64,000 nucleotides of DNA, taken from Scilla litardierei (taxonomy: Eukaryota > Streptophyta > Magnoliopsida > Asparagales > Asparagaceae). Location: assembly GCA_030789695.1 (NCBI GenBank), contig CM061142.1:46379987-46443986 (forward strand), written 5' to 3'. A program made the position numbers and the translations under genes. The notes beneath the pieces were generated by a model, which was not told the origin of the DNA, searched no databases, and worked only from the letters and a program-made list of their open reading frames with translations. Shown piece after piece: positions 47,127-57,331 of the stretch (position 1 is the first letter of the stretch; every line of letters starts with the position of its first letter).

Positions 47127-48073
47127 CGGGGCTTTCTCCTTCATTTCTCCTGATAGTTTTCAGTCTCCATCTTCCCCAAACATATTCCCCTACCTCTCAC
47201 GTCCTCCCCTTTTGCTCGTTCCTCCATCCTTGCGCCTTCCATCTTCCCCAAAGCTCTCCCTCTTCTCTCATTTCTCTTTCTTTTGCCCTAGCACGGTGTT
47301 CCCATCTCAGATCCAGCAGCAACGACGCCGGGAGACGCTGAAATCTTCACCACCACCGGCGATCAACATTCCTCAATGCGCTACCCGCGGCTTGGGAATT
47401 TCCGGACGACGTAAAGCTTCCACCCTTTCCAGATTGGACACCGGATCTTCGTGCAACCGTCAATTTCAGGTTGGTGCCCTAAATTCGTAGCAACCCACAC
47501 CATAGATGATCAAACCCTAATTAAAATCAGCAACCTAGTCAAACTAAATTTATTTTCCGCGGATCTTTAAAACGTTGTGCAAACCGTAGAAATCGACGAA
47601 TGGACATTATGCATGCACACATAGGATAGATCGTCGATTAGGTCAATTCATTAAAAATGTGATTTTTGGATTGATTAGGATAGTCCCGATAACCTAGACA
47701 CAACCCTAATAGGAATTAATGAATCGTGATCTGACACCGTCGCCGTGTCACGATTTCAGACACTTTTCCGCCGACGAGACGTTTGGACGAGGCGTACCAG
47801 GGAGACGACGCACTCGCCACCACAGGCAAGTGTATCACTTGCGTTCTTGGCCGTGTTTAGGCCTTAATTTTGCTAGAACTGTTAGTCTTGATCATTGAGA
47901 ACCGGACGTGAAATGATAGCGTCCGAGACGCATTTGGTGGCTCAGATTTGACAACGAAATCTGAGTCCAACAACAACAATTTGACATCATAGGATTGACA
48001 TGCGTGTGCGTGAGTTGTGGACACCCTAGTACAACCCCTCCTGTTTTGTCGTGTCGTGTTCCTTTCCGTCTGC

Positions 48074-48250
48074 ACAACCCGCTGGGCAATAGGGCACTCG
48101 CCAAGCCAGAGCGAGTGATCCCTTGTACTAGTTCACAGCCCGATGGGCAATTGGGCACCTGTCAAGCTAGAGCAGGTGATCCCACGTACCGATACACAGC
48201 TCAGAGAGCAATTGGGCACTTGTCAAGTTAGAGCAAGTGATCCCATGTCT
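48074..48250 (+). repeat. Three tandem copies of a ~61 bp unit in D's 5' LTR
   Basis: Units start near 48074, 48134 and 48195 and share GGGCAATTGGGCAC, GTCAAGCTAGAGCA and GTGATCCC. The region is absent from the 3' LTR because of its deletion. Confidence 0.8.
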
Positions 48251-49052
48251 TTTCACGATTCTTGGGGTTATGGGGTAGGGTTGAGCGTGCAAGCGGCAAG
48301 AGGGATTGATCCCCCTCGAACCGAACAGGCGTGAACCCTTTCGTGTCTTGTCTTGTCTTGTCAGGTCTGGCTTCCGTGTTCCGTCTTGTCCTGCACCTGT
48401 AGGCTAGTCCTGTAGTCCATAGCACTCGCTATGACTACTACTTGTCTGGTTTACTTTCATGTTGTGTTTCTTTCTGTTGTTAAAACCTCAGCATGTTAAT
48501 CAACCAGTAAAACGTTGTAAGTAAATGGTACACTTGTAGCTTGGTCTAATCTTTTCTTGTAGACCTTGCCTGACGTACAGTTCCTTCTTTTGGTGCTGTA
48601 CGTCAGGGATTGAGCCAGAGTACGTGGAGGAGACTGACCTGCCTACCAACGTGGAGCCAGAGGGCGTCGATCCCGAGTACGACCCTGAGGAGGATCAGAG
48701 TTAGAGACTTTTAGTAGCAGTTTCCAGAGGCGTTATTATCTTTGTTGGGTGTGTAGCACCTTTTATATTTCTTTGTTTAGGTTGGGTGCTTGCACCATTA
48801 GATTTACTTTTCTGCTGTTGTAGCCCTTCGGGCGTTGAGACTTGGTACTCTTGATATGTTGGAATAAAAAAAATTGTGGTGTTCTTTCTTTTCTTGTACT
48901 TTTATTGTTCTGTACTAACATGCAGGGACCTGTACCTTTGCCTTGGTACCACACAGACGCTTATTGGGTCAGGTCTTCGTAGCTCTGGCCTAAGCGGGCC
49001 TAGTCATGCTTCGCCTCCGTTGTTTTGGGAAGCGGAGCGTGACAGGTTTTAG

Positions 49053-49070
49053 TGGTGGCCCATGCAGGTC
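49053..49070 (+). other. Primer-site-like conserved block of D
   Basis: TGGTGGCCCATGCAGGTC lies eight bases after the LTR end, where an initiator tRNA-Met complement would be expected. The same block follows the LTR end of E (57306-57323, minus) and the left end of C (11746-11763). I do not recognise a matching tRNA. Confidence 0.4.
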
Positions 49071-49173
49071 CACATCCCAATCTTTCTGCAAGTACAGAAC
49101 AGTAAGAGTAAGGACATTCACTTTTGATATTCAAACATTATACGAGTCTAACCTTCGTCTTTCTGTCAATAGG

Positions 49174-50337
49174 ATGGCCGGACGACGCGTTACCCGATCG
49201 GGAAACTTAGGCGATGGAGTTCCGGAGGACCAGGGCGAAGAGTTCCGTCAGTTTCTGGGCATGATGAGGGAGATGCTGGATGTTCAGCATCAGCTGGTTC
49301 AGCAGTCTCAGCGTGTTGCCCAGGCTCCACCTGCTGCACCACCACCACCTCCGCCTGCTCCGCGAGCTGCTCCAGGAGTGAAGCAGTTCAACGAGCTGCA
49401 GCCAAAGACTTTCTCTGGAAAGGAAGGACCTCTGGGTGCCGATGAGTGGATCCAGAGCACGGAGGAGAAGTTAGTTGCTGCAAAGATTCCTGACGACACC
49501 CGAGTGGAGATTGCGAAGATGCAGCTGACGGAGAATGCGAGGAACTGGTGGCGCATTGAGGAGAGGCGTCTGGAGAAACCAGTGGGGTGGAAGACCTTCA
49601 GATCGATGTTTAAGGATAAATATTTCACCAAGTCTGCTAGGAGGGAGCTGCTGAGCAAGTTTATAGATCTGAAGCAGGGGGATATGACTGTCGAGGAGTA
49701 TGAAGCTGAGTTTGAGATGTTGAGCCGTTTTGCCCCGCACATGGTGAAGAAGGAGGAGAATCGAGCTGATCGCTTCCGTCAGGGACTGCGTCCGAAGATT
49801 CAGGCTTCTATGTCTTCGGCGAGTTTCTCGACTATGAGGGAGGTGCTTGATGCTGCAAAGAATCATGAGCTCATAGCTCTTCTGCCTGACCCTCCAGCTG
49901 ATAAGGGGAAGCGTCCCATGGAGCAGTACCGGCCACCTGCTAGGCCGGCGATGAGGCCAGTCCAGACTGTGCCATTTAAGAGGCTTGGAGCACCAGTGCA
50001 GCAGCAGAGCAAGGGTCCATGCCATTTCTGCGGCAAGCCCGGACACGTTCAGACCAACTGTCGGAGGAAGCTGGGACTGTGCCTACTTTATGGAGATGCT
50101 TTGCATGCTGCGAAGGACTGTCCTAGAGCCTGCACTGCTATTGTTGGAGCACCAGCACCGTTACAGATGAGGGCACCTGCTCCGGTTCAGAGAGGACCTG
50201 CCGTTCGTGGACCACCCTTGGTGCCACAGAGGCAGCTATACCAGCGAGCTGTGCAGCCTCCGAGACCGGCCTATACTATGACTGCTGCAGAGACCGAGGA
50301 GCTTGATGGAGTGATTGCAGGTAATATCTTGACCTAG
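49174..50337 (+). CDS. gag: Gag of element D
   Basis: The start at ATG 49174 (MAGRRVTRSG) is chosen over non-ATG codons nearer the LTR. The 387-residue frame has a Pro-rich linker, the gag core (KTFSGKEGPLGADEWI, then ENARNWWRIEERRL, FRSMFKDKYF, DMTVEEYEAEFEMLSRF, RFRQGLRPKIQ) and a CCHC knuckle CHFCGKPGHVQTNC. A second knuckle is damaged: CLLYGDALHAAKDC has Tyr where Cys is expected. The stop at 50335-50337 lies inside a predicted intron (50321-50437). If spliced, Gag continues into protease in frame; if retained, Gag ends here. The frame is otherwise intact. Confidence 0.85.
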   Translation: MAGRRVTRSGNLGDGVPEDQGEEFRQFLGMMREMLDVQHQLVQQSQRVAQAPPAAPPPPPPAPRAAPGVKQFNELQPKTFSGKEGPLGADEWIQSTEEKLVAAKIPDDTRVEIAKMQLTENARNWWRIEERRLEKPVGWKTFRSMFKDKYFTKSARRELLSKFIDLKQGDMTVEEYEAEFEMLSRFAPHMVKKEENRADRFRQGLRPKIQASMSSASFSTMREVLDAAKNHELIALLPDPPADKGKRPMEQYRPPARPAMRPVQTVPFKRLGAPVQQQSKGPCHFCGKPGHVQTNCRRKLGLCLLYGDALHAAKDCPRACTAIVGAPAPLQMRAPAPVQRGPAVRGPPLVPQRQLYQRAVQPPRPAYTMTAAETEELDGVIAGNILT

Positions 50338-50437
50338 TCTTTTCATTTCATAATTATATTGTATTGCTAGTCTAGTTAGTGTCGTTGTTTGTTTGATTGT
50401 TAGAGTAGTGTTTGACCTTAGACCCTTGTTTTATTAG
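50321..50437 (+). other. Predicted intron at the gag-pol junction of D
   Basis: Donor AG|GTAATA and acceptor TTATTAG|G flank 117 T-rich bases with a possible branch site TTGAC 20-25 bases before the acceptor. Removal keeps the frame and deletes the gag stop, joining the end of Gag to the protease frame at the spot where relatives are continuous. Not confirmed by transcript data. Confidence 0.65.
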
Positions 50438-53400
50438 GCACCATTCTTGTGTTCTCTCACCCCGCTTTGGCTTTGTTTGATTCCGGTGCATCTATGTGCA
50501 TCTTATCCCGGAGGTTTATAACAAGGCACTCCATTCCTACCCACACACTTCCTAAGTGTTGGGACATCACTACTGGGAACGGAGTAGTGACGGTGAATCT
50601 GGGATGTCGGTCGATTCCCTTAGTGGTTAGTGGACATGAGCTATATGCAGATTTCATCGTCCACGATCTACCACATTTCGATGCCGTCCTCGGCATCGAT
50701 TGGTTGGGAGATTTCCACGCTTCGATCGATTGTCACAGCAAGAGAGTGGTTTTCCGGATTCCAGGCCATCCGGAGTTCGAGTTCCGTAGCCGAGACGAGT
50801 CGCTTGGGCCCATCAGATTTCGGGCCAAGCCGGAGGTGCCGGTGATAGCAGCGTTGCAGATGGAGATAGAGATTGACCGACCAGCGGTTGTCAGAGACTT
50901 TGACGACGTTTTTTCGGAGGATATCTCGGGTCTGCCACCCGACAGAGCTTTGGAGTTCGGCATCGATCTGATGCCGGGTGCGCAGCCGATATCGAAGGCG
51001 CCGTATCGGATGGCTCCCGCGGAGCTTGAGGAGCTGCGGAAGCAGTTGGATGAGTTATTGCAGAAGGGTTTCATCCACCCTAGTATGTCACCGTGGGGTG
51101 CACCTGTGTTGCTAGTTAAGAAGAAGGATGGGTCCCGCAGGATGTGCGTGGACTATCGAGGATTGAATGCCGTCACTGTGAAGAACAAGTATCCGCTGCC
51201 GCGCATCGACGACATATTTGATCAGCTGGGAGGTTCGAGAGTTTTCTCGAAGTTGGACTTGAGGAGCGGTTACCATCAGTTAAAGGTTAAGAAGGATGAC
51301 GTTCCGAAGACAGTTTTCCGGACGAAGTACGGGCACTATGAGTTTGTGGTGATGCCTTTCGGCGTGACCAATGCTCCAGCTGTGTTCATGAATCTTATGA
51401 ACTTGATTTTCTACGACTTCCTGGATAAGTTTGTCGTTATTTTCATTGAAGACATTCTTATTTACTCGAAGTCTGAGGAGGAGCACAGCTGTCATCTGAG
51501 GACAGTGCTGGAGACGCTGAGGCGACACAAGTTATATGCCAAGTATAGCACGTGCGAGTTCTGGCTGGACAGAGTCGCGTTTCTGGGACACGTGGTGGCT
51601 GGTGATGGCATATCTGTGGATCCAGAGAAGGTCAGAGCAGTCAGAGATTGGTCGACTCCGCAGTCAGCGTCCGACATCAGGAGTTTTCTTGGTCTAGCAG
51701 GCTATTATCGGTGGTTCATTAAAGATTTCTCGAGGATTGCGGAGCCGATGACGAAGCTGACAAGGAAGGATGAGGAGTTTCTGTGGTCTGATGCTTGTGA
51801 AGAGGCTTTCAGTATCTTGAAGGCGAGGTTGACCACGGCACCAGTTTTGACGGTGCCGGATCGGAGCGGAGGATTTGAAGTTTATTGTGATGCATCGGGG
51901 AAGGACCTGGGATGCGTTTTGCATCAGCATGGCCACGTGGTCGCGTATGCTTCTCGTCAATTGAGGACTCATGAGAAGAATTACCCGACGCACGATCTGG
52001 AGTTGGCAGCAGTGATCTTTGCACTGAAGATTTGGAGGCACTTCTTGCTGGGTGAGTGTGTGAAGATTTTTACAGATCATAAGAGCTTGAAGTACATTTT
52101 CACCTAGAAGGAGCTCAACATGCGTCAGAGACGATGGTTGGAGCTCATGGCTGACTACGAGATAGATTTGCAGTATCATCCGGGGAAGGTGAACGTTGTG
52201 CCGGACGCTTTGAGTAGACTCCCCATTGCTATGATGCATATTGCTGACTGGAGGATTCAACAAGAGCTGAAGGAGATGGATTTGGAGGTTGTCCTACCTG
52301 GTGTGATTCATACTTTCATGAATTTGTAGATTCAGTCCACGATTGTGGATCGAATCAAGGCAGCACAGGCAGGAGATCCGAAGTTGCAGAGGATCAGGAG
52401 GCAGGTTGAAGCTGGACTGCGAGCAGAGTTCGTGATTCATGAGGATGGTTCGCTGCGGTACGACAGCAGACTCTGCGTACCTGCGGGTGATGTTCGTGAG
52501 GAGCTTTTGAGCGAGGCTCATAGCTCACCTTATTCTATACATCCTGGTGACACCAAGATGTATAAGGATCTTCGACAGAATTACTGGTGGATTGGCATGA
52601 AGAGGAGTGTGGCACGGAGCGTTGCCAAGTGTTTGGTATGCCAACAGGTGAAGGCCGAGCACCATCGTACTGCTGGGTTGCTGCAACCGCTTCCTATTCC
52701 GGAGTGGAAGTGGCAACATATTACGATGGATTTCGTGACTGGTTTACCTCGGACCCTGAGGTAAAACGACGCAGTCTGGGTGATCGTAGATCGGTTGACC
52801 AAGTCTGCATTTTATACCTTTTCGAGTGGGCCAGTCTACGGAAGCCTTGGCAAGGAAGTATCTTGAGGTAAAATTTCGTTTCTACTTCACTTTGATTCTT
52901 CTTTCTTGATTAGTTGTGACGTAGGCCGTGTACGTGCAGGAGATTGTACGCTTACACGGGGTCCCCGTGAGCATCGTGTCTGACAGAGATACGAGGTTCA
53001 CATCTCAGTTCTAGAGAAGTCTGCAGGAGCATTTGGGTACGAGTCTGAGTTTCAGCACGGCGTACCACCCGCAGACCGACGGCCAGTCCGAGAGGACTAT
53101 ACAGATTCTGGAGGTTATGCTGTGAGCTTGCACGCTCGACTGGAAGGGATCTTGGGAGGACCACCTCCATTTGGTGGAGTTTTCTTATAACAACAGCTAC
53201 CAGGCGAGCATTGGCATGGCGCCATTTGCTGCCTTATATGGGAGGAAATGTCGATCGCCACTGAGCTGGGATGACATTGGAGATCGGGAGCTGTTGGGTC
53301 CAGAGATGATTGTTGAAGCTGTGGATGTCGTGAGAGACATCAGGGAGAAGCTCAGAGTTGCGCAGGATCGCTTTAAGCATTGGGCTGATGCCAAGAGGAG

Positions 53401-53833
53401 ACCGTTGGAGTTTCAGCCTGGAGATCACGTTTTCTTGAAGATTTCTCCGAACTGCGGAGTTATTCGATTCGGGAAGAAAGGGAAGCTGAGCCCGAGATTT
53501 ATTGGACCTTTTGATGTGCTGGAACGTGTGGGAGCAGTGGCCTACCGCCTTGCTCTGTCACCATCTTTGGTGGGGGTTCACGACGTATTCCACGTATCAC
53601 AGTTACGTCGGTACGTCAGTGATCCGTCGCACACGGTGGATTTCTCGGAGATCACGGTCCGTCCAGACCTGACCTACGACCAGCAACTCGTGCAGATTTT
53701 GGACCGTCGATAGAAGCAATTGAGGAATAAGGTAATCGACCTGGTGAGAGTGATGTGGCGTCACGGATCGCCTGGAGAGTCCACTTGGGAGAGAGAGGAT
53801 GAGATGAGAGAGCGTTACCCTCACCTATTCTGA
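50438..53833 (+). pseudogene. pol: Pol of element D: protease, RT, RNase H, integrase, chromodomain-like tail
   Basis: Order and motifs are those of a chromovirus. Protease has DSGA (50479-50490). Reverse transcriptase has [27 protein letters not shown] and the active site FIEDILIYS, where the first of the two catalytic Asp is Glu (51448-51450). RNase H has VYCDASG and TDHKSL. Integrase has an HHCC zinc site ending CLVCQQ (about 52520-52645), then SDRD and the QTDGQSERT region. A tail of ILDRR, VMWRHGSP and TWEREDEMRERYP resembles the Tekay/Del C-terminus. Stops lie at 52105, 52327, 52762, 53012, 53123 and 53711; a 2 bp loss is likely near 52803, and a 57 bp GT...AG insert lies at 52868-52924. 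The copy cannot make active enzyme. Confidence 0.9.
52868..52924 (+). other. Candidate short intron in D integrase
   Basis: A 57 bp T-rich segment with donor AG|GTAAAA and end GTAG|G that interrupts the integrase frame. It contains two in-frame stops, and the frames on either side match when it is removed. It is short for a plant intron. Confidence 0.4.
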
Positions 53834-53860
53834 AAGAAATTCCGAGGGTGGAATTTTCTT

Positions 53861-53873
53861 AAGGTGGGTAGGA
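53861..53873 (+). other. Polypurine tract of D
   Basis: AAGGTGGGTAGGA directly precedes the 3' LTR start TGTAACGG. It is the start site of plus-strand DNA synthesis in the family. Confidence 0.85.
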
Positions 53874-54981
53874 TGTAACGGCTGGTTTTTGTATGATGAA
53901 TACTATTTATATATATATGCAATTGTTCATCTTCTTTCTTTACTTCTCCGCGCTCACATCTTAGTATAGGATCACTCTTGGAACTCATTAGAATCATCCC
54001 GAAGCCTCCCGCTTCAATTTTCGACTTCCTGTGCCAATTAGCCGGTTCACATTGAGGAACCGACCGACTAGATGTCAATCTAGTCGGTCAACAACTCCTC
54101 TTGGACCGACTAGTTTCCGTCAGGTTTTTCCCTTGAGTTACTGTTTACGATTAGTCGGTCTAAGTTCATCCACCGACCGACTAGTTTCCAAACTAGTCGG
54201 TCAACACTTCTTCTCAGACCGACTTGTACAGAGATCATTTTTCGCACCCAGGTTACTGTTTACCGTTAGTCGGTCAAAGAACGAAAACCGACCGACTAGT
54301 TGACGAACTAGTCTGTTAGGTATCTTTCTCTGACCGACTAATCTTCAAAATATATTGTTGACCAATTTCACCCTTTAGTCGGTCTGGTTTACTTTCCTGT
54401 TGTGTTTCTTTCTGTTGTTAAAACCTCAGCATGTTAATCAACCAGTAAAACGTTGTAAGTAAATGGTACACTTGTAGCTTGGTCTAATCTTTTCTTGTAG
54501 ACCTTGCCTGACGTACAGTTCCTTCTTTTGGTGTTGTACGTCAGGGATTGAGCCAGAGTACGTGGAGGAGACTGACCTGCCTGCCGACGTGGAGCCAGAG
54601 GGCGTCGATCCCGAGTACGACCCTGAGGAGGATCAGAGTTAGAGACTTTTAGTAGCAGTTTCCAGAGGCATTATTATCTTTGTTGGGTGCGTAGCACCTT
54701 TTATATTTCTTTGTTTAGGTTGGGTGCTTGCACCATTAGATTTACTTTTCTGTTGTTGTAGCCCTTCAGGCGTTGAGACTTGGTACTCTTGATATGTTGG
54801 AATAAAAAAATTGTGGTGTTCTTTCTTTTCTTGTACTTTTATTGTTCTGTACTAACATGCATGGACCTGTACCTTTGCCTTGGTACCACACAGATGCTTA
54901 TTGGGTCAGGGCTTCGTAGCTCTGGCCTAAGCGGGCCTAGTCACGCTTCGTCTCCGTTGTTTTGGGAAGCGGGGCGTGACA
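53874..54981 (+). repeat. 3' LTR of D with a 1.56 kb deletion
   Basis: Matches 46379-46889 and then 48446-49044 of the 5' LTR. The break near 54384 lies at a shared GTCT. The deletion removes half the palindrome cluster, the TATA box and the tandem repeats. Confidence 0.95.
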
Positions 54982-57331
54982 ACCTCTTACAAATTTCCCC
55001 ACTTCTTCGTTCATCATTGCTTACAGTAACATCTTCTCGGGGGTCTTTAATGTATGATATCCTTTATACCCAAGTTCTCCAAAAACTGTACATTCTCATT
55101 GGTTGTCTTATCCTTAATGTATCATCCCTTGTTCATTGTATAACCTAACTTGTAGTACTATAATTATGACATCATCTAACTCCAACCTTTATCATGCTCC
55201 CAACTCATTTTTCATTGTGACAATTCATAAGTTTAAACACCTTAATTAACAAACTATTAAATCGCATCTCATCATTTCTTATTGTAACTTATCCTAAGCA
55301 ACTTAGATCAATTTACGCAACTATCCATCCGTATCAACATATCATTTCATTTTCGACGTCTCCGTCACCCTATCCGTACGATGAAGTCTTGTTACTTTAC
55401 ATACCCTACTAATCATCATCGCCATCATAAATCATGTAATATCTACAAAGTTACTCTCAGCCGCCACTAATATGAATTCCAAATCCGTAATGTACTCGTC
55501 TTCCTATGCACCACTTATAGTATGGAATCATATTGAAGCCATAATGTATGGGTATATTCAAATGTGAAACATAACTCCTGAACACATCATTCCATTTATC
55601 ATATTGTAAACAATCAATAAACTACACCTTACATCATCTCAAACTGCTCCTATCCGTAATTATAATCCCCTAACATTTTATCAACAAAATGCATAACAAA
55701 ATTCAACACTGCTGATGATAAAAATAAAGGTAGAAGAAAACATTTTAAAAGGGGTTATAACGCAAATTTAAAACTAATCTCGCCAAAGTGATAATAAGTA
55801 AATAGATGTACCAATGTGATAACCAATGGATAGTGTAGGATACAGAGTTGTATGATGTAACGAATCAGGTTTGCGACGAATGGTTTCAGGTGAGGCAAGG
55901 ATATGGAGTTAGCTTGATCAGAAAGATGATCTTACAGGTGCAAGAAGTAAGAACAGACATGCATATACGACCGGAAAGTAAAGTACTAGTGGCTGCTCGA
56001 GTGTGGTAAGTAAAGTGCATGTAATGCATAAAGTAAAGGTGACTGTGCAAGTGCAAAGGAAATGACGGTGGCATGGCATATAGTAGTAATAATGTTTTAA
56101 TCAACAAGCAATGTGATGACAATAGGAAGACAACCATGTAGACGCAGTAACACTGAAAAGGACAAGTAATGAGTGAGCATGAGGAAAACAAACGTCGCTT
56201 GACTATCTAATAGTGTAGGCTGGCCTAATACTAAGAAGTCTAGCTTAACTCCCAAACCAGCCAGGCAGTCAGGGCTTGAAGGCACAGGTCACTTCTATGA
56301 CCGCGGGACAAGTCCTTTGGTTGACCAACCCCCTTCCCATTCCTTTCTAGACACTGATCCAGTAGTAATTTAAGACTACTTATTATTATACCGTTCTATC
56401 ACATTCAAGTGGTCTCGACTTAGTCTGTAGAACAGTGGTATCAAATCAGTAGTCATGACAAGAGTTAGCTTGATCTGGTGGCATAGAGATGGTTATGAAT
56501 GGTTAAATGGGAGAATGGGAGGTATGTGTAAAATATGCGACAATATCCCAATAATGTATATAAGGATAGTGAGTAGGTGGTATGAGTTAAAATAGTAGAT
56601 AAGCAATAGACAAAAGAGTCATGGGGGCAGAGATGTAGTGTTTGCTTCGTAAATGGAGATAGATTTTTACAAAAATTTTAAAGTATGAACACGATGAATG
56701 CAGAACTGATAAACCGAGGTAGTTGGAGTTCTATTTAGTAGTTTAAATCTATATATGATTGGTTGTTTTGAAATCCGTTGAAGTATAGTAAGAAAAGAAA
56801 ATGCCATACATAATCATGATTTATGTCCTTGCGGTTCAGCGGACACGGCCAGTGAAGTGACTAAACAAGGATCACTTACCCCCAGTCTAGCTAAGGTGAT
56901 CCAACAAACTTAGCCAAGCACATTGACCGGATCATGGTCCATTGAAGGAAGCTTATCATTTATATGCGTGCCATTAACAAAAGGTTTTTTTATTTATTAA
57001 CAACTAATACACTGAATAAGTTTAAGTTTTATTTAGCATAAAAATATTTTAAAAGTAGTATATGGTCGGTTGTTGTGAATACGTTGTAGTAGGAAAGAAA
57101 AACTATATTGAGTCTGTGAAGTAGGGTTTAAAGATGGAGATTAGAAGTCAAGGATATACTGATTTGGTTGACTAAGGATCAGGAATCTTAGGACTAGGAT
57201 TTTCTAATGAATTTGATCGGGGTAGAAGATTCTAAGGAAGGTGTTGTTTGAGAGTCAAGATTGTAATATTATCTATGTTGTTTTAAAGTATTTTGCATGA
57301 GCATAGACCTGCATGGGCCACCACTAAAACC
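54982..57331 (-). other. Interior of E between D and its 5' LTR
   Basis: About 2.3 kb, AT-rich, without a recognisable protein on either strand. ACCTC at 54982-54986 is D's right target duplication. GACCTGCATGGGCCACCA at 57306-57323 is the reverse complement of D's primer-site-like block and marks the 5' end of E's interior. Confidence 0.65.

Larger units (their letters stand above)
46379..49044 (+). repeat. 5' LTR of D, full length
   Basis: 2666 bp. It includes the palindrome cluster and TATA box (46551-47126), a 61 bp tandem repeat (48074-48250) and an end shared with 54384-54981. The frame 46891-47490 is a translation of the repeats and leader, without motifs. Confidence 0.95.
46379..54981 (+). 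mobile_element. Element D: Tekay/Del-like chromovirus, ACCTC duplication
   Basis: LTRs 46379-49044 and 53874-54981 share both ends (TGTAACGGCTGG...GCGTGACA); ACCTC flanks the element at 46374-46378 and 54982-54986. The 3' LTR has lost about 1.56 kb. The interior has gag, protease, reverse transcriptase, RNase H, integrase and a chromodomain-like tail in the chromovirus order, with several stops and one frameshift. It is the only element here with recognisable pol. The shared LTR parts differ by roughly 2% by eye. It is inserted in E's interior. Confidence 0.95.

Noticed and set aside
46891..47490. 199-residue frame in D's 5' LTR
   Set aside because: It translates promoter repeats and leader; it is absent from the 3' LTR and has no motif.
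54987..57331. Remnant pol in E's interior
   Set aside because: No RT, integrase or Gag motif could be read in any frame on the minus strand.
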